DNA of 64,000 nt from NCBI GenBank assembly GCA_003052455.1, contig QAPD01000006.1, forward strand, positions 1 to 64,000, given 5' to 3'. The first letter of the stretch is position 1. Each line of letters starts with the position of its first letter. Source of the DNA: Sphaerisporangium cinnabarinum (lineage in GTDB: Bacteria > Actinomycetota > Actinomycetes > Actinomycetales > Cellulomonadaceae). The position numbers were made by a program, and so were the translations under genes. The notes beneath the pieces were generated by a model that ran no database searches, was not told the DNA's origin, and was given only the letters and a program-made list of their open reading frames with translations. Positions 17,177 through 26,211 of the stretch are shown one piece after another.

Positions 17177-17949
17177 CCGTCCCCGCACCGCTCCCCGGCA
17201 CGGCCCCGACGCTCGCCGGGCGCCGCGCACTCGTCACGGGCGGCGCGAGCGGCATCGGCGCCGCCTGCGCGCGCGAGCTCGCCGCGCGCGGCGCGCACGT
17301 GACCGTCGCCGACGTCGACCCCGACGGCGCGAAGCGCCTCGCGGACGAGCTCGGCGGCGAGGCGTGGGTCGTGGACCTCGCCGACACGCGCGCGCTCGAC
17401 GACCTGACGCTCGACGTCGACGTGCTCGTCAACAACGCGGGCGTGCAACGCGTGAGCCCCATCGAGGAGTTCCGGCCCGACGACTTCCGGCTGCTGCACG
17501 CGATCATGCTCGAGGCGCCGTTCCTGCTGGTCCGGGCTGCGCTCCCGGGGATGTACGCGCGCGGGTTCGGGCGCGTCGTCAACGTCTCGTCCGTGCACGG
17601 CCTCGTCGCGTCGCCGTTCAAGTCGGCGTACGTGTCGGCGAAGCACGGCCTGGAGGGCCTGTCCAAGGTGACGGCGCTCGAGGGCGGCCCGCACGGCGTG
17701 ACGAGCGTGTGCGTCAACCCCGGGTACGTCCGCACGCCGCTCGTCGAGAAGCAGATCGCGGACCAGGCGCGCGTGCACGGCATCCCCGCGTCCGAGGTGC
17801 TCGCGACTGTGCTCCTCGCCGAGTCCGCGGTGAAGCGGCTCGTCGAGCCGGAGGAGGTCGCGTCGCTCGTCGGCTGGCTCACCGGCCCGGACGGGTCGAT
17901 GGTCTCGGGCGCGTCGTGGACGATCGACGGCGGCTGGAGCGCCCGGTGA
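17173..17949 (+). CDS. bdhA: 3-hydroxybutyrate dehydrogenase
   Basis: 258 residues, classical short-chain dehydrogenase. Cofactor motif TGGASGIG, NNAGVQ, catalytic Tyr153 and Lys157 in YVSAKHG, and the BDH-typical run VHGLVASPFKSAYVSAKHGL. The NAD-preferring acidic residue is in VADVDPDG. It oxidises D-3-hydroxybutyrate to acetoacetate. Position before the CoA-transferase genes is the expected order of the pathway. Start ATG overlaps the tetR stop (ATGA). Length and motifs are normal for bacterial BdhA. Confidence 0.9.
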   Translation: MTVPAPLPGTAPTLAGRRALVTGGASGIGAACARELAARGAHVTVADVDPDGAKRLADELGGEAWVVDLADTRALDDLTLDVDVLVNNAGVQRVSPIEEFRPDDFRLLHAIMLEAPFLLVRAALPGMYARGFGRVVNVSSVHGLVASPFKSAYVSAKHGLEGLSKVTALEGGPHGVTSVCVNPGYVRTPLVEKQIADQARVHGIPASEVLATVLLAESAVKRLVEPEEVASLVGWLTGPDGSMVSGASWTIDGGWSAR

Positions 17950-19007
17950 CCGCGGCGACGACCGCGCCGGACGACGTCACCGCCGCCACCCACACCTACG
18001 CGACGCTCGACGTCCCCGTCGCGGGCGGGCGGCTGCGCGTCGGCGTGTGGGACCCGGTCGGCGCGGGCGCGCCCGGGCCGGGCAGCGAGCCCGACGGCGG
18101 CGCGCACCCCGCGCACGACGCCGTCCCGACCGTCCTCGCCGTGCACGGCATCACGGCGTCGCACCGCGCGTGGCCGGCCGTCGTCGCGGCGCTGCCGGGC
18201 GTGCGCGTCGTCGCGCCCGACCTGCGGGGGCGCGGCCGCAGCAACGCCCTGCCCGGCCCGTACGGCATGGGCGCGCACGCGGACGACCTGGCGACCGTCC
18301 TCGACGCGCTGGGGATCGACCGCGTCGTCGCGCTCGGGCACTCCATGGGCGCGTTCGTGTCCGTCGTGCTCGCGCACCGCCACCCCGGCCGCGTCTCCCG
18401 GCTCGTGCTCGTCGACGGCGGCGTCCCGCTCCCGCCCCCGGCGGGCCTGCCGCCGGACGCCGACCACGACGAGGTCCTGCGCGCGCTCCTCGGGCCGGCC
18501 GTCGAGCGCCTCGAGCGCACGTTCGCCGACCACGAGGAGTACCGCGGCTTCTGGCGCGCGCACCCCGCCTTCGCGAGCGCGTGGGACGAGCCGTGGGCCG
18601 ACGTCGTCGCGGGGTACGTCGACTACGACCTCGTGGGCGAGGCGCCCGCGCTGCGACCGGCGTCGTCGGGCGCGGCGGTCTCCGCCGACTCGCTCGAGCT
18701 CTACGAGGGCGGGCCGCTCGCGGACGCGCTCGCGGGCGACCACCCGCTCGACGTGCCGCTCGTGCTGCTGCGCGCGCCGCGCGGCCTGCTCGACGAGCCC
18801 GAGGCCCTCTACTCCCCCGAGCACCTCGCCGCGTGGCGCGCGCGGCTGCCGGGGCTGCGCACCCGCGACGTAGCGGGTATCAATCACTACACGATCATCA
18901 TGAGCCCGCCCGGCGTCGAGGCCGTCGCGGGCGAGACCCTGCGGGCCCTGGCCGCCGTCACGAGCGACGGACCCGGACCGGCGAGTGACGAGGAGGTCAC
19001 GGCATGA
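17946..19007 (+). CDS. Alpha/beta hydrolase (possible 3-hydroxybutyrate oligomer hydrolase)
   Basis: 353 residues. Oxyanion motif HGITASHRAW, nucleophile elbow GHSMGAF, a later acidic region, and C-terminal His in GINHYTII form a complete catalytic set. No signal peptide, so cytoplasmic. An acidic/Gly-rich insert near residues 40-60 is unusual. Coupled by 4-nt overlaps to bdhA and scoA. In PHB-degrading bacteria intracellular esterases split 3-hydroxybutyrate dimers; that role is inferred from context, and other ester or lactone substrates remain possible. Confidence 0.78.
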   Translation: MTAATTAPDDVTAATHTYATLDVPVAGGRLRVGVWDPVGAGAPGPGSEPDGGAHPAHDAVPTVLAVHGITASHRAWPAVVAALPGVRVVAPDLRGRGRSNALPGPYGMGAHADDLATVLDALGIDRVVALGHSMGAFVSVVLAHRHPGRVSRLVLVDGGVPLPPPAGLPPDADHDEVLRALLGPAVERLERTFADHEEYRGFWRAHPAFASAWDEPWADVVAGYVDYDLVGEAPALRPASSGAAVSADSLELYEGGPLADALAGDHPLDVPLVLLRAPRGLLDEPEALYSPEHLAAWRARLPGLRTRDVAGINHYTIIMSPPGVEAVAGETLRALAAVTSDGPGPASDEEVTA

Positions 19008-19888
19008 GCCCCACGATCGCGTCCCCACGAGGGACCGGGCTGGACAAGGTGGTCGCGTCCGCGGCCGAGGCCGTCGCGGACGTGCCCGACGGCGCGTCGC
19101 TCGCCGTCGGCGGCTTCGGCCTGTGCGGCAACCCCATCGCGCTCATCGAGGCGCTGCTCGCCCAGGGCACGCGCGACCTGTGGGTCGTGAGCAACAACTG
19201 CGGCGTCGACGACTGGGGCCTGGGCGTCCTGCTCGGGGCGGGCCGCATCCGGAAGATGACGAGCTCGTACGTCGGGGAGAACAAGGAGTTCGAGCGGCAG
19301 TTCCTCTCGGGCGAGCTCGAGCTTGAGCTCACCCCGCAGGGCACGCTCGCCGAGAAGCTGCGCGCCGGCGGGGCGGGCATCGCCGGGTTCTGGACGCGCA
19401 CCGGCGTCGGCACGCAGGTCGCCGAGGGCGGCCTCCCCCAGCGGTACGACGGCGCGGGCGGCGTCGCGCAGGCGAGCGCACCCAAGGAGGTGCGCACGTT
19501 CGGCGTCGGGCCGCGCGGTCGTGACGGCGCGTTCGCCGACGAGGCCGAGTTCGTGCTCGAGGACGCGATCACCACGGACTTCGCGCTCGTGCACGCGCTG
19601 CGCGGCGACCGGCACGGCAACCTCGTGTTCCACCGGTCGGCCCGCAACTTCTCCCCGCTCGCCGCGATGGCGGGTCGCGTGTGCGTCGCGCAGGTCGAGG
19701 AGCTGGTCGAGCCCGGCGAGATCGACCCCGACGCCGTGCACCTGCCCGGCGTGTTCGTGCACCGCGTCGTCGAGGTGGGCCCGGACGTCCCCAAGCGGAT
19801 CGAGCGCCGCACCCTGCGCCCGGCCGCCGCGACCGACCAGCCCGCGCCCGCGTCGTCGGGCACCACGACCAGCGTGAAGGAGGGCTGA
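19004..19888 (+). CDS. scoA: 3-oxoacid CoA-transferase subunit A
   Basis: 294 residues, CoA-transferase family I alpha subunit. Marked by GASLAVGGFGLCGNP, VVSNNCGVDDWGLG, MTSSYVGENKEFE and the GGAGIAGFWTRTGVGT loop. With subunit B it moves CoA from succinyl-CoA (or acetyl-CoA) to acetoacetate, producing acetoacetyl-CoA. Longer than the usual 230-240 residues because of an extra C-terminal tail rich in Ala/Thr/Pro. Overlaps the preceding hydrolase by 4 nt; scoB follows after 3 nt. Confidence 0.93.
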   Translation: MSPTIASPRGTGLDKVVASAAEAVADVPDGASLAVGGFGLCGNPIALIEALLAQGTRDLWVVSNNCGVDDWGLGVLLGAGRIRKMTSSYVGENKEFERQFLSGELELELTPQGTLAEKLRAGGAGIAGFWTRTGVGTQVAEGGLPQRYDGAGGVAQASAPKEVRTFGVGPRGRDGAFADEAEFVLEDAITTDFALVHALRGDRHGNLVFHRSARNFSPLAAMAGRVCVAQVEELVEPGEIDPDAVHLPGVFVHRVVEVGPDVPKRIERRTLRPAAATDQPAPASSGTTTSVKEG

Positions 19889-19891
19889 GCC

Positions 19892-20596
19892 GTGCCGCTC
19901 ACCCGCGACGAGATGGCCGCGCGCGCCGCGCGCGAGCTCCAGGACGGCTGGTACGTCAACCTCGGCATCGGCCTGCCGACGCTCGTGCCCAACTACGTGC
20001 CCGAGGACAAGCACCTCGTGCTGCAGTCGGAGAACGGGATCCTGGGCGTCGGGCCGTACCCGACCGAGGACGCCGTCGACCCCGACCTCATCAACGCCGG
20101 CAAGGAGACCGTCACCGTCCTGCCGGGCGCGGCGTTCTTCGACTCCGCGCTGAGCTTCGGCATGATCCGCGGCGGCAAGATCGACGCCGCGATCCTCGGC
20201 GGCATGCAGGTCTCCGAGACGGGCGACCTCGCCAACTGGATGATCCCCGGCAAGATGGTCAAGGGCCCCGGCGGAGCGATGGACCTCGTGCACGGGGCCG
20301 CGCGCGTGATCGTGCTCATGGAGCACGTGGCGCGCGACGGGTCGCCCAAGATCCTGCGCTCGTGCTCGCTCCCGCTCACCGGGCGCGGGGTCGTGCACCG
20401 CGTCATCACCGACCTCGCCGTCATCGACGTGACGCCCGACGGGCTCGTGCTGCGCGAGACCGCGCCCGGCGTGAGCGTCGACGACGTGCGCGCCGCGACC
20501 GAGCCCGACCTCGTCGTCGCGCTCGACGACGCCCCGCTCGACGTCACCGACGCCGGCCCGGGACCGTCCACGCAGGCCGCCGGGACGCCGTCGTGA
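19892..20596 (+). CDS. scoB: 3-oxoacid CoA-transferase subunit B
   Basis: 234 residues, CoA-transferase family I beta subunit. The catalytic glutamate is Glu47 in QSENGILG. Other marks are [15 protein letters not shown] near the start, [17 protein letters not shown], and [18 protein letters not shown]. It completes the ScoAB pair feeding acetoacetyl-CoA to the thiolase. The last 25 residues are a variable tail. GTG start follows the scoA stop; its own stop overlaps the next start (GTGA). Confidence 0.94.
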   Translation: MPLTRDEMAARAARELQDGWYVNLGIGLPTLVPNYVPEDKHLVLQSENGILGVGPYPTEDAVDPDLINAGKETVTVLPGAAFFDSALSFGMIRGGKIDAAILGGMQVSETGDLANWMIPGKMVKGPGGAMDLVHGAARVIVLMEHVARDGSPKILRSCSLPLTGRGVVHRVITDLAVIDVTPDGLVLRETAPGVSVDDVRAATEPDLVVALDDAPLDVTDAGPGPSTQAAGTPS

Positions 20597-21765
20597 CGCG
20601 CGAGGTGCTGCGCCGCGAGGTGCTGCGGCGCGACGTCCCGACCCCGCGCGGGCGCGAGCACGTGCGCGAGGTCGCCGCCGACGGTGCGGCCCGCGCGACG
20701 GTCCTGCTCGTGCACGGCAACTGCTCGTCGTCGGCGTTCTTCGACCCGCTGCTGCGCACGCTGCCGGGCGACGTGCGCGGCGTCGCCGTCGACCTGCGGG
20801 GGTACGGCGACGCCGAGCCCCGGCCCGTCGACGCGACCCGCGGCGTGCGGGACTTCGCCGACGACGTCGCGGCCGCCCTCGACGCGCTCGACCTCGCGCG
20901 CCCGCTCGTCGCCGTCGCGCACTCCGCCGGGGCGGGCGTCGTGCTCCAGCTCGCGACCGACCGGCCCGACCTGTTCGACGCGATCCTGCTCGAGGCGCCC
21001 ATGTCTCCGTACGGGTTCGGCGGCACGCGCGACGTCGACGGGACGCCGCTCTCCCCGGACTTCGCGGGCTCGGGCGGCGGGACGGCGAACCCCGCGTTCG
21101 TCGCGGCGCTCGCCGCCGGCGACCGCAGCGAGGACGCCGGGTCGCCCCGCGACGTGCTGCGCCGGTTCTACGTCGCCGACCCGGCCTCGCTCGGCGAGCC
21201 GCTCGGCGCGCTGGAGGAGCTCCTGCTCGACTCCGTGCTCTCGACGCGCACGGGCGACGACAACTACCCGGGCGACCGGACGGCGTCGGGCACGTGGCCC
21301 GGCGTGGCGCCCGGGACGCGCGGGATGAACAACGCGATCAGCGCGCGGTACTGCGCCCTGTCCGGCTTCGCGACGTCCGGCGTCACCGCGCCCGTGCTGT
21401 GGGTGCGGGGCGACGCCGACGCGATCGTCTCGGACGCGTCGCTGTTCGACCTCGCGCACCTCGGCGCGCTCGGCGCGGTGCCCGGATGGCCGGGCGCGGG
21501 CACGCACCCGCCCCAGCCGATGGTCGCCCAGACCCGCGCCGTCCTCGACGCCTACGCGGCCGCGGGCGGGCGGTACCGTGAGCAGGTGCGGCCCGGCGTC
21601 GGGCACAGCCCCCACCTCGAGGAACCGGACGTGTTCCTCGGGCTCCTGCTCGGGCTGGTCGACACTGCCGTTGCCGACGTCGACGCCGCCGCCGCACGAG
21701 CGGGCGCCACACCCCCGGCGCCCGCGCAGACACCGCCGTCCGCACCCCTGGAGGTCCAGCCGTGA
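20593..21765 (+). CDS. Alpha/beta hydrolase (second hydrolase of the operon)
   Basis: 390 residues. Oxyanion motif [11 protein letters not shown], nucleophile elbow AHSAGAGVV, acidic residue in [10 protein letters not shown], and C-terminal His in [10 protein letters not shown] are present. The N-terminus repeats REVLRR. No signal peptide. A long Ala/Pro-rich C-terminal tail (about the last 30 residues) is unusual. Located between scoB and the thiolase with overlaps on both sides. Two hydrolases of different build in one operon suggest separate jobs on 3-hydroxybutyrate oligomers or related esters; this is inference. Confidence 0.75.
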   Translation: MTREVLRREVLRRDVPTPRGREHVREVAADGAARATVLLVHGNCSSSAFFDPLLRTLPGDVRGVAVDLRGYGDAEPRPVDATRGVRDFADDVAAALDALDLARPLVAVAHSAGAGVVLQLATDRPDLFDAILLEAPMSPYGFGGTRDVDGTPLSPDFAGSGGGTANPAFVAALAAGDRSEDAGSPRDVLRRFYVADPASLGEPLGALEELLLDSVLSTRTGDDNYPGDRTASGTWPGVAPGTRGMNNAISARYCALSGFATSGVTAPVLWVRGDADAIVSDASLFDLAHLGALGAVPGWPGAGTHPPQPMVAQTRAVLDAYAAAGGRYREQVRPGVGHSPHLEEPDVFLGLLLGLVDTAVADVDAAAARAGATPPAPAQTPPSAPLEVQP

Positions 21766-22967
21766 GCACCACCACCCCGCACTCCCCCGACGACGTCGTG
21801 GTCGTCGCCGCCGCCCGCACGCCCCAGGGGCGGCTCAAGGGCTCGCTCGCCGCGCTCACCGCGGTCGAGCTCGGCGCCGTCGCCGCGCGCGCCGCCATCG
21901 AGCGCTCGGGCCTCGGCGCCGACGCCGTCGACGCCGTGGTGCTCGGCCAGGTGCTCCAGGCCGGGGCGGGCCAGAACCCGGCACGCCAGACCGCCGCCGC
22001 CGCGGGCGTGGGCTGGGACGTGCCCGCCGCGACCGTGAACAAGGTGTGCCTCTCGGGGCTCACCGCCGTCATCGACGGTGCCCGGATGATCCGCTCCGGC
22101 GAGGCGGAGGTCGTGCTCGTCGGCGGCCAGGAGTCCATGACCAACGCGCCGCACCTGCTCCCCGGGTCGCGCGCGGGGTTCGCGTTCGGCGACGCGACGC
22201 TCGTCGACGCCGTCGCGCGCGACGGGCTCACCGACGCGTTCGACCACACCTCCATGGGCGTCTCGACCGAGCGCACCAACGTGGGCGACGTGTTCGTCTC
22301 CCGCGAGGAGCAGGACGCCGTCGCGGCGGCCTCGCACCAGCGCGCCGCGGCCGCGGCGAAGGACGGCCTGTTCGACGCCGAGCTCGCCCCCGTGAGCGTC
22401 CCCCAGCGCCGCGGCGAGCCGGTCGAGGTGCGCGACGACGAGGGCGTGCGCCCCGACACGACCGTCGAGGGCCTCGCGCGCCTGCGCCCCGCGTTCGACC
22501 CCGAGGGCACCATCACCGCGGGCAACGCGTCGCAGATCTCCGACGGCGCGGCCGCGCTCGTCCTCACGACCCGCGCCCGGGCGGAGTCCGCGGGCGCGCC
22601 GGTGCTCGCGACCGTGCGGACGTGGGGCCAGGTCGCCGGCCCGGACACGTCCCTGCACTCCCAGCCCGCCCGTGCGATCCAGCAGGCCCTCGACCGGGCC
22701 GGGTGGACGGTCGACGACCTCGACCTCGTCGAGATCAACGAGGCCTTCGCGACCGTCGTCGCGGTCTCCACGCGCGTGCTCGGCGTCTCGCCGGACGTCG
22801 TCAACGTGCACGGCGGCGGCATCTCGCTCGGCCACCCCATCGGCGCGTCCGGCGCCCGCCTCGCCGTCCACGCGGCGCACGAGCTCGCGCGCCGCGGGGG
22901 CGGGCGCGTCGCCGTCGGGCTGTGCGGCGGCGGGGGCCAGGGCGAGGCCCTGCTCCTCGAGGCCTGA
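21762..22967 (+). CDS. Acetyl-CoA C-acetyltransferase (thiolase)
   Basis: 401 residues, standard length for a biosynthetic/degradative thiolase II. Nucleophile Cys96 in NKVCLSGL, NEAFATVVAV, the His in GGGISLGHPIGASGAR, and the C-terminal active-site Cys in GLCGGGGQGEALL are all present. It cleaves acetoacetyl-CoA with CoA into two acetyl-CoA, the last step of the operon pathway. GTG start overlaps the hydrolase stop. A strong hairpin (22974-23012) ends the operon. Confidence 0.95.
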   Translation: MSTTTPHSPDDVVVVAAARTPQGRLKGSLAALTAVELGAVAARAAIERSGLGADAVDAVVLGQVLQAGAGQNPARQTAAAAGVGWDVPAATVNKVCLSGLTAVIDGARMIRSGEAEVVLVGGQESMTNAPHLLPGSRAGFAFGDATLVDAVARDGLTDAFDHTSMGVSTERTNVGDVFVSREEQDAVAAASHQRAAAAAKDGLFDAELAPVSVPQRRGEPVEVRDDEGVRPDTTVEGLARLRPAFDPEGTITAGNASQISDGAAALVLTTRARAESAGAPVLATVRTWGQVAGPDTSLHSQPARAIQQALDRAGWTVDDLDLVEINEAFATVVAVSTRVLGVSPDVVNVHGGGISLGHPIGASGARLAVHAAHELARRGGGRVAVGLCGGGGQGEALLLEA

Positions 22968-22973
22968 CGCGCG

Positions 22974-23012
22974 GGGAGGGCGCGGCCGCCGACGAGCCGA
23001 CCGCGCCCTCCC
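22974..23012. terminator. Bidirectional terminator hairpin between thiolase and MFS gene
   Basis: Perfect 12-bp arms GGGAGGGCGCGG (22974-22985) and CCGCGCCCTCCC (23001-23012) with a 15-nt loop, in the 61-bp gap between convergent genes. No clear U-tract, as is common in high-GC actinobacteria. Confidence 0.75.
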
Positions 23013-23028
23013 GTGCGACACCGGGCGA

Positions 23029-24456
23029 CTACTCTTCCGCGTCGGACGAGCCCAGCCGCGGCCGCGGCAGGAGCGGCGTGACGAGCAGCGCGAGGGTCGC
23101 GATCCCGGCGCAGATCCAGAGCCCCTGGGCGTATCCGCCCGCCGACTCCGCACCCGCCGGTGATCCGTGGGTGATCGCCTGGCCCACGATCGTGAACGCG
23201 AGCCCCGCCCCGATGGCGAACGAGGCGCCGTTGAGACCCGGCAGCAGCCCGGGCGCGCTCCGTGGGGACAGCACGACCCCGAGCCCGTTGAGCATCACGT
23301 TCGTCACGCCGCCGTAGCTGATGCCGAGCACGAACAGCAGCACGCCGAACAGCACCGGGGAGCGCAGGCCGAAGGAGGCCATCGCCGCGATCACCAGCAC
23401 GGACGTGAGCAGGCCCCCCTGCAGCAGGCGCACGTACCCGAACCGCGGCGCGAGGCGGCCCGCGAACGGCCCCACCACCCAACCGACGAGGGCGTAGGGC
23501 GCCATGAACAGCACCGAGGCGAGTGTTGCCGTCATGCCCCACCCGGCGTCGGGATTCTGCGCGTACGAGGGCCCGACGAGGTTGGCGACCGCCATGATCC
23601 CGGCGAGCGTGAGGATCGTGGTCAGGGGCATCGCCCAGATGGCGCGGTTCCCGAGCTCGTCGGCCGGGAGGAGGGGGTGGCGGGCGTGCCGCTGACGGAC
23701 CACGAAGGCGAGGAGGCCGACCACCGCCGCACCGACGTACACGAACGACCAGGCGCTCGGGAACCGGTTGCCGAAGGGGTCGCCGCCGACGGCCCAGCTC
23801 AGGCCCACGACGACGACGGAGATGAACACGACGCCCCACCAGTCCATCCGCTCGCCCCGGCCCGGGGCGAACTCCGGGACCCAGGCCACGGTGGCGAAGA
23901 ACGCGACGACCGTCATGACGAGGCACAGGGCCAGGATCGAGCGGAAGCCGAACTGCTCGGCCATCCACCCGCCGAGGATCACGTCGACGCCCGCGATGCC
24001 CCCGTTGATGGCGATGATCACGCCCATCCGCGTGCCGTAGTCCTTCTCGTCCGCGGTCGCCTCCCGCAGGGTGAGGAGCGCGATGGTGAAGACGGGACCG
24101 CAGCTGCCCTGGATGAAGCGGCCGACGTACAGCCACTCCACCGTCGGGCCGAACATCGCGATCGCCGTCCCCAGCGCGAGGATCGCGAGCAGCACCAGCA
24201 TGATCGTCCGCCGGCCGACCATGTCCGACAGGCGCGGCACGAAGACCTGGAAGATCGCCTTCGACAGGAAGAACAGCGCGGACGAGAAGGCGATCGCCGC
24301 GGTCGTCACACCGAGCTCGATCTCCATCTGCCGCACGGCCGGGTTCAGCATGGTGGCGTTCAGCTGGAAGGCGATGACGCCCAGGGTGAGGCCGGCGAGC
24401 AGCGTGGCGCCGTTGGCGCTCATCGGGCGGCGGGGCGCCCGGGTGGATAGTGACAT
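23029..24456 (-). CDS. MFS transporter, possible nucleoside or sugar importer
   Basis: 475 residues from the ATG at 24456; upstream in-frame ATGs at 24477 and 24486 are alternatives, but the 24456 start has GAAGAGAGAG upstream and begins just before the first helix. Motif A reads RLSDMVGRRT after helix 2. About 12-14 hydrophobic helices with a central polar loop. It resembles DHA2/EmrB-like permeases, but the neighbours (PfkB kinase, LOG-like enzyme, GntR regulator) are catabolic, so import of a nucleoside or sugar is more attractive than drug export. Substrate unproven. Confidence 0.85.
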   Translation of the reverse strand: MSLSTRAPRRPMSANGATLLAGLTLGVIAFQLNATMLNPAVRQMEIELGVTTAAIAFSSALFFLSKAIFQVFVPRLSDMVGRRTIMLVLLAILALGTAIAMFGPTVEWLYVGRFIQGSCGPVFTIALLTLREATADEKDYGTRMGVIIAINGGIAGVDVILGGWMAEQFGFRSILALCLVMTVVAFFATVAWVPEFAPGRGERMDWWGVVFISVVVVGLSWAVGGDPFGNRFPSAWSFVYVGAAVVGLLAFVVRQRHARHPLLPADELGNRAIWAMPLTTILTLAGIMAVANLVGPSYAQNPDAGWGMTATLASVLFMAPYALVGWVVGPFAGRLAPRFGYVRLLQGGLLTSVLVIAAMASFGLRSPVLFGVLLFVLGISYGGVTNVMLNGLGVVLSPRSAPGLLPGLNGASFAIGAGLAFTIVGQAITHGSPAGAESAGGYAQGLWICAGIATLALLVTPLLPRPRLGSSDAEE

Positions 24457-24538
24457 CGGTACGGACTCTCTCTTCATTGAGGACATGACGTCGGGCGGGT
24501 GGCGGGTCGGACGGGGGGCGGGTCGAGCGGGTGGCGGG

Positions 24539-25117
24539 TCAGGCGCCGGCGTGCCCGGCGTGCGCGGTCAGGCCGCCGGTGCGGCGGGGTCGGGTCGTGG
24601 CCTCGAGGGCGCGGGCGACCGCCGAACGGGGGTCGTCGGCGAGCTCCAGCTCGGCGACCCGGCGCTCGTCCAGCCAGCGCCCGTCCACCAGCGCACGGAC
24701 GATCCGGTCGGACCAGCCGCCGGAGCCGCGGATCGCGACGACGGGCGTGCCGACGTCGTACGCGATCGTCAGCTCGTTGAGGGTGCCGACCCCGCCGCCC
24801 ACCATGACCAGCGCGTCACAGCACCGCGCGGTGAGCAGGTTGCGCATGGTCCCCATGCCCGTGGGCAGCGCGACGTCCAGGTAGGGGTTCGCGTGCGACA
24901 GGTCCGCCTGCGGGAGGAACCCGATCGACAGCCCGCCCGCCTCCTGGGCGCCCTTCGAGGCGGCCTCCATGACGCCGCCGGTCCCGCCGGTGATGAGCAC
25001 GGCACCCGCCTCGGCGACGTGGCGACCGACCTCGGTCGCCGTCTCGAGCAGGGCTGCGGGGAGCTCCACCCCGGGTCGGGACGCGTTGCCGATGACGCCG
25101 ATGGTCGTTCTTCTCAC
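24539..25117 (-). CDS. LOG/TIGR00725-like Rossmann-fold protein
   Basis: 192 residues. Pattern TIGVIGNASRPG at the start, ITGGTGGVMEAASKGA, GMGTMRNLLTARCCDALV, and VGGGVGTLNELTIAYD correspond to the nucleotide-binding and PGGxGTxxE motifs of the LOG (lysine decarboxylase-like) superfamily, with the first Pro replaced by Val. LOG enzymes hydrolyse nucleoside 5'-monophosphates to base and ribose 5-phosphate. GTG start overlaps the kinase stop (GTGA). Next to a nucleoside-type kinase, phosphoribohydrolase activity is a reasonable inference. The C-terminus is a short basic tail. Confidence 0.8.
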   Translation of the reverse strand: MRRTTIGVIGNASRPGVELPAALLETATEVGRHVAEAGAVLITGGTGGVMEAASKGAQEAGGLSIGFLPQADLSHANPYLDVALPTGMGTMRNLLTARCCDALVMVGGGVGTLNELTIAYDVGTPVVAIRGSGGWSDRIVRALVDGRWLDERRVAELELADDPRSAVARALEATTRPRRTGGLTAHAGHAGA

Positions 25118-26109
25118 AGTGCGGTCACTCCTTCGCGGATGGTCGCGACGGCCGTCTGCCAGGCTTCGTCGCGCGGTCGAACCAGATCGAGAGGGCTCGA
25201 GACGTGGAGGGCGGCTCGCGCCGCGGCGGACGCCTCGACCGCGGCGTCGAGGAGCGTCGCCCCGTTGCGGTAGGCGTGCGCGAAGTACCCGCAGAACACG
25301 TCCCCCGCCCCGGTCGCGTCGACGTCCTGCGGTGCCGGGATCGCCGGGACGCCCCAGGCGTCGCCCGTCGTGGCGTCGGACACGATCGCCCCGAGCTCGC
25401 CGCGCTTCAGCACCACGACGGGTGCGCCGTAGTCGTGGAAGCGGCGCACGAGGGTCCGGTGGTCGACCCCGGGAGCGAACACGTCGGTGTCCGAGCTGCT
25501 CGGCAGGAAGACGTCGAGCGCGGCGAGGTGGCGCTCGAGCAGCGCCTCACCGTCGCGCGCGAGCTCGGACCTCGCCGGGCAGTCGGCCTGCACGTAGTCG
25601 ACCGCGGCGCCGCGCAGCGCGGTGGTGAGCTCGGCGAAGCGCGCCCCCGGCAGCAGGCCGAGATGCCAGGAGCCGCCGAGCGAGCGCGCCACGTCGGCCA
25701 GCGCCGCACCGTCCACCAGGGAGTCGAGGGTGCGTCGCGGGTCGCGGGTGGAGTCGGCGAACTCTGGCCGCACCTCGGCGGGCAGCTGTGCCACGGCCTC
25801 GGGCGGGGCCGGCTGCGTCCGTGACCCGTCGGCACGGTAGGCGAAGGTGACGCGGGCGTTGGGCTGCCCGGGGCGGCGCGTCACGTCGTCCACGTCGACG
25901 CCGCGCGACGCGATCTCCGCGAGCGCCCCCTCGGGGTAGTCCTCCCCCACGAGCGCGTGCGCGACGGGACGCCCGCCGACGGCGAGCGCGACCCCCATCG
26001 AGGCCCACAGCGCGTTGCCGCCGAGGCGACCCGTGGACCACCGCCCGTCGGCGTGGATGATCGCGTCGAGCGTGAAGCCGCCGACGGTGTGGACGGGGGT
26101 GGACGGCAT
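25114..26109 (-). CDS. PfkB family carbohydrate/nucleoside kinase
   Basis: 331 residues. PfkB signatures: N-terminal GRLGGNALWASMGVALAVGG and C-terminal PAPQDVDATGAGDVFCGYF with the catalytic Asp in TGAGD. It phosphorylates a sugar hydroxyl or the 5'-OH of a nucleoside. Start ATG at 26109 with GGAGAG 5 nt upstream; longer frames run into the divergent regulator. First gene of a three-gene operon with the LOG-like enzyme and the MFS permease. Ribokinase or nucleoside kinase specificity cannot be separated from sequence alone. Confidence 0.88.
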   Translation of the reverse strand: MPSTPVHTVGGFTLDAIIHADGRWSTGRLGGNALWASMGVALAVGGRPVAHALVGEDYPEGALAEIASRGVDVDDVTRRPGQPNARVTFAYRADGSRTQPAPPEAVAQLPAEVRPEFADSTRDPRRTLDSLVDGAALADVARSLGGSWHLGLLPGARFAELTTALRGAAVDYVQADCPARSELARDGEALLERHLAALDVFLPSSSDTDVFAPGVDHRTLVRRFHDYGAPVVVLKRGELGAIVSDATTGDAWGVPAIPAPQDVDATGAGDVFCGYFAHAYRNGATLLDAAVEASAAARAALHVSSPLDLVRPRDEAWQTAVATIREGVTAL

Positions 26110-26138
26110 CTCGGCTCTCCAATGAACAATGCGACGAG

Positions 26139-26158
26139 GTTGTCTATTGTCGGACAAC
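26139..26158. promoter_or_regulatory. Candidate GntR operator
   Basis: Inverted repeat GTTGTC (26139-26144) and GACAAC (26153-26158) with an 8-bp spacer, in an AT-enriched patch between the kinase operon and the divergent GntR gene. A position-based assignment. Confidence 0.5.
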
Positions 26159-26211
26159 ATACGAGAGCGATCGCCAGTCTGGCAACTCCTCTTCTCTGGC
26201 AAGATGCGGGC

